Shown: piece after piece, positions 35,005-48,900 of the stretch
Numbering within the stretch: the first letter of the stretch is position 1
How the letters are laid out: each line of letters opens with the position of its first letter
Assembly: GCF_964340395.1 (NCBI RefSeq)
Contig: NC_135556.1
Location: 16,560,642 to 16,624,641 of the forward strand
DNA: 64,000 nucleotides
Source: Glandiceps talaboti
Lineage: Eukaryota; Hemichordata; Enteropneusta; Spengelidae
Reading direction: 5' to 3'
Made by a program: the position numbers and the translations under genes
The notes under the pieces: model-generated
Databases searched by the model: none
What the model was told of the DNA's origin: nothing
Seen by the model: the letters and a program-made list of their open reading frames with translations, nothing else

Positions 35005-38000
35005 TTACAATCCAGTCTCCTTACGGTAGGTTTGATTGGACAATTTTACAGCTTGATCCTGAAATAGATGCAGAAAAACACATTTTGTAAGGATGACTTA
35101 TTGCTATGAATACTATTGAAGACTTCTTGTCCCGTGTTTCTGAATTCATTACTTAGTACGTACTATAAGTACACATACTCTTTAGTAATTACAAACACAC
35201 ACACATATACCAGTCACACATAAAACACAGACATGTACACACAGACACATATCCATACAAATATGTACACATAAACACGTGTATGTAAATACAACACATA
35301 TACATATATACGCAGGAACAATCCAATAACCCTATACAGCCCTCTTGCCTTACAGACATTCTGTCTCTGTCTCTGTCTCTCCAATAAATAAACATGGTAC
35401 GATGCCTACCTTTGTTAATTTCTTGTTTTTTTCATTAGCCAGTCTGTCTGATTTTCTCCTGGCTTGCTTGTGCTTCTTTGGAGTGATACCTATTGAGAAT
35501 GCGATGCTTTCTCTCTTGTCAAAGACAGGCTGAAAAGGATAGAAAATTATTATGATACAACAAAATGACAATATACACCATTATTACATATGTACAAGAG
35601 AACATGCATACATACATTTACAGTCACATCAGGCAGACAGACAACCATCAAATCCCCATGTACAAATATTGAGGGAGTAATATACATGTTGTACTACCAC
35701 AATTATACACAGCCCCCAAATTCAATTCAAAACAAGTGCCACGAGAGGGCGTGCCATAGAGGGGGAGGGGGCTAAAATCACATGGTCGCAGACAGTAAGG
35801 CAGAAAACAAAATGTGGTTAAGAGGTTAGAGTACTCAATCATCACTCCTTACCTAAAATTTACCTCTAAACAGCACACCTAGTGGCCAAACTAAATAATC
35901 TTTTGTCTTTCTGATAACCAAAATATGGCATATTGTTTACAAGTATGAGATCAAGGTAGGAGGCCATAGAAAGAAGACAAATAATCATGCAACTGCCTAA
36001 AAGTTAGAATTGTGTGCCCACAGTATAGACAGCTGTATACTGCAACTTACTGGTTCAGGTTGTTTATGTCTATTTTCTTCCAATGTCTGAAGAGATGTAG
36101 CTTGTCGTGTCATCATTTTGGACATCCTTCTATCGTTTTGCATACCTTGGTATGACAGTGATGTCCTCATCTATAACACAAGTATACACAAGTCAGACTG
36201 TTATAGTAAAAAAAGGTACACATGGGTAAAAAAAAAGAAAAAAAGAGCAAATCCTTGACAAAAAATATTCTCAATTGCTGCTGTATGTCTAACAATCTAT
36301 CTTGAAATGCAGGAATTCAAAGTTTCTTACAATGCTGTCACCAAATTCTCAGTTTGATTAAGGTCGATTTTTTTTGTCTGTGGTTTGAAAAGAATTCAAA
36401 TTTCCCAACATTTTGAGCCCACGAAAGTGGTCTTTCAGACAGAGCTGGCTGTTCAGAAACTAAGTTTTGCTCTGGTGACGAACTGAAGCTTAGTGTTTAT
36501 TCAATTTCTAATGTGTTGCACCAGACTCTAAGCACACACAAGACAACAGGTTAAATAAACCTGTATTGAATAACACTTTTACATATTACATGTAATAGAT
36601 ACACTTGATTGCAACAATTAATACGCCTAAAATGATGTTGCTTTGGTGTTTCACTCATGTCATGACATTTTTACACACACACACACTCAGACAATTTCTA
36701 ATGCAAAAGAAACAATTACATAGGTGCAGTGGGTATGTAGACGTAATCAAATTGATATGTCATGTCGATTATCAGTTAGAAAATAAACAATTGCAGCCAT
36801 TAAATACATCAAGTCCATGTGTAATGTTTTCATTAGAAGCCTGCTTTTACTGCACAGTAAAAGAAAAACAATGCTTATCACTGTTCAATGTGATTGAACA
36901 AAGGATCCTGCTGTGTTTGTTAGGTCTCTGATATCTTTGTGTCAAAATTGTAATGTCCCATGAGAGAAACACCAAACCAATATCATTTTAGCTGTATGTG
37001 TGTTATGAGAACCAGACGACTCGTAGTCAGTAAGACTTACCTTCCTAGAAGCCGTAGAATTATCATCAGCACCATTAGCTGCCTTTCTCTTTCTATTCTC
37101 ATTGGCTACAGCTGCCATGTTCTCCTTCAGCTTAGCTTCCTCAGCTTTCCCCGGAGTAGCATACTGTGTCTCAATGGAGTACGCAGATCTCATGTGTGGC
37201 AGACACAGTGTATTCCTACGTTGTAACTCTGACACCCTACCCCAGTCAAAATGTTCTGGTTCATCCTCACAGCCATTTAACAACACAAACCCTGCTCTAG
37301 CTGTAAAATGAGGAAAATACACATATTTGTGATACATTGTATAGTCATTATAGCTGAAGCAGTAATACTTCTGTTATGGGTGACGGTGAAGTAAAATCTA
37401 CCAAACTTCAGTTCTGTTCCCCATCACAATTATGGTACAAGGTATAGAAATCTGTGCATTTTTACCATATTTCATAGCTAAAGCATTAATTCTTTTGTTA
37501 TGGATGATAATGAGGTAAAATCTACCCAACTTCAGTTTCCCCATAACTGAGATATTTTATCAGGTGACCGTTCCCTACCAAAATATGGTACAATGTATGG
37601 AATTTCAAAATCAGTGCATGTTTCCATATTTCCAACCACTGTTAGTGTTTCTAAAACTTTAGCAAAAAAAATTGGGTAAAAGTCAAGCTTTTAAGTCACT
37701 TCGTTTGCAGGAATTTCCATGAATCTTTGACTCATTTTCAAGATTTTATTTATTAATTACACATTTAATTGATATTTACCGATAAAATTCATAATTATGT
37801 TATTCACCATACAGGGAATGCATTTAATTTACAATTAACGATTACTTAGTATTAGGTTATCTAGGTAGTGCATTATTAGGAATGTCATGCAACACTATAA
37901 GGGAGCATAGGTAGTGATTTTACTGAACGTCATTCAACACTATAAGGAAGTACCTGGAAAATTCTCTACAGAAAAGGCAAAGATCAGAGAACGGATGGAC

Positions 38001-41000
38001 AGATACAGGAAGTTAAAGAATTTTTGAAGCCCTGAAAATAAGTTATAAAAAGAAAATAATACACACATGATGTTATTGCTATGCTAATTCAAAATGAATA
38101 ACTATCTGGTGGAGAGTTGTTGGATAAGCCTTGAGGATTGATACGCAATAATCAGTCACATACTGACACACACAGAGCAGCTTTGATCAGAATCTTATTT
38201 TTCGTCTCCAAGAACATAAGCCATTAGCACCCAAAACACTCACTCAAGTAAAATGATTCCACAGTGTGTACCACACCCATTTATAGCATTCATTATGTGT
38301 AAAATAACTGTTTACTGTAACAATAAACCTAGGATGCCACTTTTATAATGTTGTCAATTTGTAAACAATGTTATTGTCAATGAAAGCTAACTGATTACAG
38401 GTTACATTTAGTGAATGGTAGCATGGTCTCCTGCTATCTGTGGTAATGAATCATCTGTTCACCCCCCACCCCCCAAAGAGAGAAATTGAGATTCAATGCC
38501 ATGGATAGCACTAGACTAACGTTAGCATGGCAACATTTACACCTGATATGAATGCTAATAAAGATTATGGCACACTGTAAAATTGTTTTACTAGGTAAAT
38601 TGTAACAGATTCTGTTACAAATCAATACTGTACAACACTGACCTGTTGTGTGTTTACCAGTTGCTCCTGCCACACTAGCACTGCCAAGACTAGCCGTACT
38701 TGAAGCCAACTCAGGTATGGTATGATTACCAAAATCCATAGAAGCTGTATCACTCATGTCAAAACTCTTCTGGCTTTCAAGAGTGATTTCAAAGACAGAT
38801 CCACCTGTATACAGATGAGAACAATAGACGTAACTCAGGAGTTTTGTCATTCAAAAACGAAATCACAGCTGTTTTAGGAAAGGTGTCAGAATGAAGTGAC
38901 CAGTGTCACACCATGGCTAACTATGATTAGAATTCCTAGTATTCAGGTGTAACACAAAACCATTCCATGACATACTAATTACTATATAGTTTTCACATTC
39001 TAAAATCTCTATGAAACCCCTGTTACAGCATCAAGTGTGCTGAAGAGATTATTAAAGCCATGAAAGGTGTGCATCAACATAACAATATACCATAACAGAT
39101 TATTCTAATGAGGATTTTCAAGCAAGTATTTTCATCCTGGTGAAAATATTACAAGCTGGTATTTTTTTTTTTGGTGCTGTGAATAGCTCCCAGCCATTAA
39201 TATTATTTATACTGATACATACCTCAGACCACACTTGTCCGAGTACATACACACACATACATGTACAAACCATGCATTTTTACAGACATCCATTCACGTT
39301 TGGGAGGTACATGTATATGACAGGGCTATCTTGCATTCTCGCTATCACGTCACTGTTTTATAAACTCAACTTGTATGATTTGTCTCATACCTTTCCTACT
39401 AGTACTTGACAATCTTGATGGATACAAATCTGGGGTACCAAACGTTGCCTGTGATGTCTCTATCAAATCTGACAGCTCCAATGTACTGTCCCATTTATTG
39501 TGCTCAAAGTCATGGTCATTTTGATCACCATGTTGAACATCTTTCATTGGCTTCTCAATCTCCTTACTGGTGCATGACATTCTGGTGTTATTCTGCGTTT
39601 CACGTATCTGTCTGTTTGCATGGTTAAGCTGAAAAGAGAAGTAGAGTTGACTGCATTATTTGAGTACTAACGTAAACATATTAATACTCTTTCAGGGGGC
39701 ACATTTTTGTACAACACAAGTTTGGTAAAACAGGAGTAAAAATGTAGACAGACTACTTTTTTTCAAAGATACCCTTTAGCAATTTTTTCCTGGTTCAGAA
39801 CCAGTCAACAAAAATAAATTCAATTTTCCTGAAAACAAGTCTTTTGTTTTTATTTTTATTTTTTCTTCTAATTCAGAGTTTTTACTCAGGTTTAGAAACC
39901 CCATAAGCATAGAAGGGAAATCTACAAAAGAACCACTTTCGGTCTGAATCTGACATAAGGATACCTACCAATGTACAATGAGTAGTAACACTGAAGTAAA
40001 GCCCTTTCTCTATATGCTTGTTTAAACATTCACATCAAGTGTAAATAGTATACTATGTCAATTGGTTTATTTACAGGCCTAGCATGTGACCTTTCTAATG
40101 TGGTCAACTAGTAAATGAAACAGTGTACTTTTACACTAAATATGGATGCTATAAATGATCGTGGTACATACAGAAAAACACTTTACTTTGGTGTTTATAT
40201 ATGGGTTGTGTAATTTGTATTTGTTGTACATTTGCTGTACATGTACATACCTGTACTTCAAGTGATCGTAACCTCTGATTTAGACTTGAGTTCTTTTTCT
40301 GCTCTTCCATATATTTCTCTTTGTTGGATTTCACCTCGCCTTTCATTTTGATGTCTTTGGCTTGCAATGTTTTACACTGTAATAAAATTACAAGCACACG
40401 ATGGTGATACAGCAGTATTTACAAAGGATAGAAGAATTGTAAAGGGATACATGTTTGCAACTCTCTATGATTGGTTCTTGTATTTAGTTTCCTATGAAAA
40501 CCTAATCAATGTATTTTCATCTCTTACATTATTTAAAACTTGCTGAATTATATTATAAGCTCTCAAAAGTATTTACATTGTAATGTGACAATGTGCTCAA
40601 CAATCGTATTAGACTGCAAGAATCATCAGTTTGTACTTATAAGCTAAACACATTCTTCTAAGTTCTACAGGAGAGTACACAACATTGGATTTTCAGTCTC
40701 CAAGAACATGAACTTAAAACCACAGACATGGAAAATAAGGAAATATTTCGCTCTGTAAATATCCAACCAATTAGAAAAAATATGACATTTAATGAGTTTT
40801 CAGTGAATGACTAATTTGATACGTCGTAATATTTCTGTACTGACTTATTTTGTGTGTTTTTAACCTTAAAAGTCAAGCATCTTGTGATACTGTTATGAAA
40901 AGTGAAGAAAACTGATAAGCAGTCTACTACAGTCATAAAAGACCTGAAGTGATCCCTTATAATATAAATGAACCACACATCATTTCACAGCACATCTCCA

Positions 41001-42926
41001 AACTTACCTCACTCCTGAGTTTTTCAACCTCAGTCTTCAGCTGTGTTTCATCAGCGGACATCTTCTTAATCTTCTCGGCGTAGTCCTTCAACTGTCTGGT
41101 TTGTTTCTCACAAGTGCTCTGCAACGGATGATGCTGGGACATCAGTTTCATTAGTTTAGCTTTGTACTGATCTCCTCTTACTTCGCTATCTTTCAACTTC
41201 TTTTCTGTTTCTTCTCTCACTCTATTTAAATTCTTCAACTCATTTCTGGACCTATAGAGTTCTTGTTTGGCGCTGTCTCTCTCTTTGCAAGCATCATCCA
41301 GATTTTTGGCAAGTTCTTTACGAAGTCTGTTGGCTTCTGTGCCAGACTTTTCTTCAAAGCCTGCTAACTTAAGATTGCACACTTTCTCGATTTCTTGGAT
41401 ACGTTTTGCAGACTCTAGTTTGATTAGTTTGCATTCCTCACTTATCGTCTTATTATTATTTCTAAGAATCTCTCCTTCTTCCACAACAATGCGATGTTCC
41501 TTTTCAGCCTGTTCCAATTTTAAACTGATATCAGATTTTTGTTTTTCAATGCTGACTTTGAGATTGTCTCTTTCTTCATGTAATTTGGCAATATCTGAGT
41601 TTTGTTTGTCAATCTCTTTCTGATAACTTTGTACTTCATTCTTGAAGCTTTCCTCCATCTTCATAAATTTCTTATTTGCTTCTTCAAGAACTGAAGATTT
41701 CTCTGTTATCTCTTTCTCATAGGCTCCCCTAATCTTCATTATCTCTTCCTGGTAGGCTGTCACATCATTCATCTTCTGCTTCTGAAGATTATCTTTCTGT
41801 GTTTGCATGGCAACCAGCTGTTCTTTCAGAACTTTCATTTCCTGTTGGTTTGTCCATTTCTCGTTTTCTTTCGTCATTTCCAGACAATGGTGTGATCCTT
41901 GTAGATCCAGGATCTTCTGCTGGAGATCATTTTCCCTGTCTTTCCATTCCTTCTTTGTGGTCTGCATCTCCCTGTGAAGCTCCTCAATCTTGCCCTTAAA
42001 GAACTCTTCTTGTTCTTTGACCTGCTTCTCAATGGTTCGCTTCTCTATCAAAACTTGGTCTGTATCCCTCTTCTGTTTCTCCACAGCTGTTTGGTAGACT
42101 TCAACATCTTTTTTAGTTAACGACAAAACATGCTGTAACTGACCAAATTCTTGTTGAAGTGCATCTTTCTCCTCAGCCAGTTTTGCTTTTTCCTCAATCT
42201 TGCCCTTAAAGAACTCTTCTTGTTCTTTGACGTGCTTCTCAATGGCTCTCTTCTCCATCAAAACTTGGTCTGTATCCCTCTTCTGTTTTTCCACAGCTGT
42301 TTGGTAGACTTCAACATCTTTTTTAGTTAACGACAAAACATGCTGTAACTGACCAAATTCTTGTTGAAGTGCGTCTTTCTCCTCAGCCAGTTTTGCTTTT
42401 TCCTCAGTCTTGCCTTTAAAGAACTCTTCTTGTTCTTTGACCTGCTTCTCAATGGCTCTCTTCTCTATCAAAACTTGCTCCATATCCCTCTTCTGTTTCT
42501 CCATAGCTGTTTGGTAGACTTCAACATCTTTTTTAGTTAACGACAAAACATGCTGTAACTGACCAAATTCTTGTTGAAGTGCATCTTTCTCCTCAGCCAG
42601 TTTTGCTTTTTCCTTTTCAATTTCATTGTTGATACATTTCAAGCTCTCCAATTCTTGTGTCAGGTAAGATAGTTGTTGACCACTTTCCTCTTTCTGTGTT
42701 TTTAAGGAATGTGTCAGTTGACAAACTTCATTGATCTTCATTGTCAAGTCTGCTTGAAGTTTTTGTACTTGACTCTGTAGAGATAGTACTTCAGTTTTGG
42801 CCTCCTTGTAGCTAGCCTGAGGAAAATGTTAATTTAGAAAAAATCTTAGATTTCACTGATTTTTACATCAAATGTGTACTTATGAAGAGATCAAGAGTAT
42901 ACAGCATCAGACTCCAAATCATTACT

Positions 42927-42970
<44 letters not shown>

Positions 42971-45900
42971 CACACACACACACACACTGATATTTTTACT
43001 TCAATTTTCAATACCTATATTCACACACTTCATGAACAGGCACTGTAAAAAAAAATTTAAAAGAAAAACTTTTCTAGAAGTAGTCAAATAAACTGACCAA
43101 AGCTTGGTAGATCAAATGATTTACATAGGGAACTGGTTATAATGCACAAGCGGTTCAAAATTACCTAACATCTACAGCTGATCATACTGCCACCTAGTGG
43201 TCAGCTTTAACTATGGAATTTGTCATTCTGATGAGGATTGTCAACCAAGACAGATCGAAAGCTCAACAATGGTAAAAACTTTGAACTGCTTGTGCACTAT
43301 AACCTATGTGTAAATCAAATACAATATTATCTTACTGAGTAGTGTTGTTCATTTGCTTCCAATGTTTTGACTTGCATTGTCAACCGATTGACAACTTCAG
43401 GATCGATGTAAGCTGCTCTTAGTCGTTTCACCTCCGTTTCTAGTTCCATTTTCTCTTGCTGCATGATAAGGTCAAGTGACTCCCCACTGTTCTGGGGTTC
43501 CTCATTGGCTGAAATTGAAAAAAAAAATTAGACTGCAACATTGTCTCAACGTTACATTTAACAACTTTCACTTTCCTACTGAAGTCATGGTAGCTATAAC
43601 TTGTGCCATATTGGTAACTCGGTGCCCCACATCTCATATGGAAATAGCCACGAGCAGACATATTGGCCACTATTGTAGACACTAGTCATTTTGATTCATG
43701 CATATTGCACAACATCATCTTATTCAATGAAAAACGTCCAATCAGTGATCAGAAATATTTCTGCTAAACATGCATATCATCATGATGTAGTTAGTACTCA
43801 CCCTGCTCAAGGAGTTTTTCCTCATACTCCATAATTTTCTGTTGCAGGCTTTCTTCATTTTCTTGGTACATCTGTTTTATTTCATTATTTTCTCCAGTCA
43901 GTGCAACCACTTGTTCATTTTGATGACACATTTTGATTCTCATTTCATTCATCTCAATGTTAGCTTTGTGTAGCTGGTTTCTGTAGTATTCAACATTGGC
44001 AGCCAGCTTCTGTTTCTCTTGGAGCTGTGGATGAAGAAAACAAAAAAAGTTGCTGTTTACAGTACAGAATCCCTTTAACCATTGTAAAAGTACACACAGT
44101 AGTCATATTCTGACCTGATACGGTTATAACTTGTACATGGGTATTCACTAATGTTGAATTGCTGGCGTACTGTAGCTAGCTGCACGCAAATCTTACAAGT
44201 TGAATTAGCATATATTAGTACTGCAGATATTCAATCTTACCGAGTTTTCTAGAAGATATTTCTCATCACTGACTTCTCTGAGCATGGCTTCTAGTCTGGT
44301 ATTTTCAGCCTTGTACTGACTTAACTCAGAAATTCTTGCTTTCAGTCTGAAGAGAACAGATAAAGTAATATTATATGAGAAAAAGAAAATACCTGTGTAG
44401 TTAATTAAAACATAGATGAGATATAAGTTGTCTTTGTCAAATATAGTCTGAAGTGACTATAGGATGAACGCTACATAGCCACTTTAAGTAGATTCCAACA
44501 ATTAGGGGCAAAATCAACAGTTCAATGTAGAATAAAAAAACTAAATTCTTATAGTTAGACTTCAGGACCCCCCCCCCTTTTTTACTAAATTGGCCAAAAT
44601 TGATAATTGTTTCAAACAGCACAATTAATTTCAAATCAGTATATAGTAGTATGTAGTACAGTGAATACAAGGCCAATATTTAGTGAGGAAAAAAATCAAA
44701 TGCTCTTTAATTGTCACTATAATATTCAATTTTGACCTTGACTTGCATTTATTATCATGAACATTCTTTCATTTCTTGATTTGACATTTTTGAGAAATAT
44801 TTGTATTAAAAAATTTCAAAAAAAAAAAAATTTCTATGTATATCTTGTAACTGTACTGTAAATCTTACATTTTTTTTACATATTTATAATAAAAATCATA
44901 ATAAATGTCCAAAATGTTTGTTATTGTACGTACAATAACAAAATTTAAATTTTTTTTTTTTTAGCTTTTTTGCAATGTATAGAGTTACAAACACAGACTC
45001 TGACAATGTTGTTTCACATTCATTTTTCAAGTAGGAAGCCATGATAAAATTGTTTCATAAATTAAAAATCTAAAATAAATACCAAATCCTCATCCATATG
45101 ACCACTTTTAATAACCAATACCTCATATTTTCTTCCTTGACCTTTTCTTTTATGATGTTGGCATTTCTCAGATCTTCTACTTCAACTTGCAATGACTTTA
45201 AGTTGTGAATTTCTTTCTTCATTTCCATGACTTTGGTATCTAAAGTAAGACAAGACTCGTTTAGTTTTACAAACACATGGAAGTAAGATTAGAATAATAG
45301 AACAAGATGGACATCAAAGATATTATAATAAACTCATATGTAATTATAATGTAACATATGTTAGGAAAGATCAATCAGAATAAATGCATTCACTATTTTT
45401 AATCAGCATTTTGCTGGTGAAAATGTATGGTACAGTGTTTTTATTAAGAGGAGAAAGCAGGTAAAATCTACTGGGATCCCCAGTCATTTTACTAGGGTTC
45501 CAAAACAAAATTATGGTATATTGTATAGGAAACTATGCAATTTTTACCCCTCTCTCCCTTTCAGTTGCCGGGGTTCCAGGCCCAACCTTAGCAAAAACAC
45601 TGTTGTAAGTATATGTACAGGCAATATGGGAGTCAATTGCAATCTGATTAAAATCTTATTTCTTTATTTTATATACCTCTATGTCATTCGTTTATTGCCA
45701 TTTGTTTTCAATAGTGTTATTCTGTGAGTGAGTGCCTCCTTCCTACATCTGACCAAATACCATACATGTAGGAGTTCATGTTCAAATCTCACATCTACGC
45801 AGAGCCAATCAAAATCCACCTTGTAGCTTACAGGTCTAATACTCCAGGATTGAAGTTGAAAATGAAAAAATCCACCAAAACATCGTTGTCTGCATTCTGA

Positions 45901-48900
45901 GCTTGAGCTCTGTTCGATAGAGTGTTCTGAGGTACTGTACCCATTAGTTTAAACTACAAAAAAATTTCTCATTGGTTGAGTGGGCTACTCAACACACAGG
46001 ATATGAACATCATGAACTCCTATGATATTGTGTCAGATGTAGGAAGAAGGTGTTCTCTCACAGAACAAATAGCAATAAACATAGGAAACAGAGAGGTCAA
46101 TAAAGAAACCACGCCGTATTCACCACTTCAGATTTTAATGAGATGCATGGAAGTGTGTTTCTGTATACCTTACACACTTTACACTTGGTAAGTACCTGGT
46201 ATATAAAACTATCATAGATTTCTCTCACAACCATTTGGTCTAAAACTGGTGATCTAGGTGTACACTGGTAACAGAAGATTATTAGACACAACACTGAAAA
46301 ACAAACCACCTACCCTTTTCAATACAAGCTCTCTGTTTATCTTCTAATTCCATTTCTAATTCCTGATGTAGGTTGCATTCTTTTGAGAGAGCAACTTCCA
46401 ACTTTTTCAGTTGCTCTTTGTGTTTCATCTCTAGTTCCTCACGTAGGCGGCATTCACTTGAGAGGGCAACTTCTAATTTTTTCTGTTGCTCTTTGTGTTT
46501 CCGCAAGGCAATCTGAAAGCAAAGCACCATTTCATTTAAGTTACATTTGCATGAGGATAAAAACTCTCCAGTGTTTTAACAGTACTACTACTAGCATAGG
46601 ATGGTGGTCTTATCATGTTTTATCCCCCAATTATAATGACACAGAAATATGTTGTTGAAACTCTGTTATATTTCCATATTGTAACTCTACTGCAAGGAGT
46701 GCCCACTCTAACCCGGGACATTAGACAGCAATACACATTCCTGGGTTATTCCCCCAATAGTCTTCACTACAAGTGTGATGTGGAGGAAAATAACCCAGTG
46801 CCATCCATGATAAAAAATTTCAGCCAACTCAAGCACTGGCTTTCAAATAAATTGTACTACTATACATAAACAAATACATCAATTTTCCTGGTTGATGCAA
46901 TCTCTGGTATCTGCCACCACTTACACGTAATTTACAGTATTCACCAATGGTCAAAAAATACAGTCACTGCAAATCTGGCTGTGCATGTATGAAGGCCATA
47001 GAATATAAACATAAAGATGAACGAGTGACATCATACTCTACAGCACTTCTCGGTAAAAAGTCTATAGGATCTTAACATGTACACCCAGATTCACAATAGG
47101 CATACACAATTTGCTACATGTAAAAATACTTTACCTTGGTAGCCATCTGAGGTGAATTAAAAAACTGCTTGGCTGGGGAAGCCTCAACTATAGGTGAATA
47201 AGAATACATTCTTACGGCAGGAGATCCTGGCACTGACATCATCTCAACACTGGTATTACCATCTGTTCATGAATAAATAAAACAATTTCTATTAATTTCC
47301 TTTATCTATTATTGTATGTAATTATTTATATATGTGATTCATTGCAGACAGATGACAGATATTTTCACAAACACATTTACTTTAAGGTTAAATCATCTTT
47401 TTTTTGTCACATGTAAATGTAGCATGTTTAGTGTTAGCTTATATCAGTTCTTACAAATGCGAAGATAATAAATTTCCTTTGCTAAAGAATTTGTTTAACT
47501 TTTACTTCTCAATGTGATTTCCATTACAAAGTAATACATGTACACTCAAATGATGAAGATTATATTTCGGACAAGTGATAAAATTTACCCTTGTTAATTT
47601 TTGACAAAATGTTATGATTCTAGCGATCCATTTGTCACACAAACAAACTACAAAATAGATTTTATTTTTCTTACTAAAATACAAACAGTAATATTTACGC
47701 TATATCTTACACCATAAATTGCTGTAAGTCCCAAAGTTTAATAGGGGAAGTGATCAGATGTATAAATTTTAAAATTGAATTATGGGTTAGAAAATTGCTT
47801 TATGCGACAATTTTTATGAAAATTTGTGGCAAGATGAAGATGACTGCATGTGACATTATTAAGGTGATGTTGAATTACAGGTTGTAAGTTAAGATTATAG
47901 AGAGGATAGGCAAGCAAGTGAAAGTACAGAGAATGTGCCACTACATCTACCTCTAACAGCTGAGTCAAGATTTAATTTCCTTCCAGTAGTAAAGGCAATA
48001 CCAGATGGTGTTCTAGGAGATGAGGTGATAGGCAACAAACTGAAATGAGGGGCAGGGCCAAACTGTAGTGTTCCAGGTAGATGACAGTCAGCTAGAAATT
48101 ATCATAACAAACAGAAATCAGAACATCACACACTGAGTCACTCAACAGTTTAGAATATGTAGTCATCAGGGTTCTCTCCCATCCAGACTAGTCATCATTT
48201 TTCACATCTTTGATTTTGGACTTGCTAAATACACATCAATGCCAGTGACTGATCGGCACTTTTTGGGGGCCTGGGATTGTAGACTGGAGTAATTTGCAGG
48301 TTGCAACTTTCAGCAGTGTCCCCTCTAAGACTTATTTGAACACAAGTAATGCAGTCACATCATCTACAGTACTATTTCCATGAATTTGTGCTAATTATTT
48401 TTACAATGTGTTTGCATAAGTATCAATACTTGCCATAGAAAACCATGGCTAAATAAGAAATAAAGATACAGTAACAGATCAGAAAAATGATTGACTCTAA
48501 CTGACACGGTCATCGTACAAATACACATCTTTTTTCTTTGGCTGAAAGTAATGAAGAATGTTGAAATTATTTCAGAGGCATCTATACCTCCCATTTTTCA
48601 GAACAACCTTAGTTTGGTTGCCACACGTTCTTCATTTGTGCAAAAAAAAACCCTTCCAAATGAAACTGAGTCACAACAGTACATATTAAAATATTACTTG
48701 TTACATTATTACTTTGGTTTATTTATTACTATGTATAACTAGGGATACAAGTTGAATAATGTCTAGTTGGGCTTTCATCTGGTTTTTTAATTATGATATA
48801 AAACTGACATAATTATGACATCATTTATTGAGTACTCATAAAAAAACATTCTTGACTTTCAGGCCGCTTAACAGACTGTAAAATAGGTCCTTATCGTCCT

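Noticed and set aside
41267-41999. Plus-strand Ser/Leu-rich ORFs over NuMA
   Set aside because: Antisense shadows of the coiled-coil exon.
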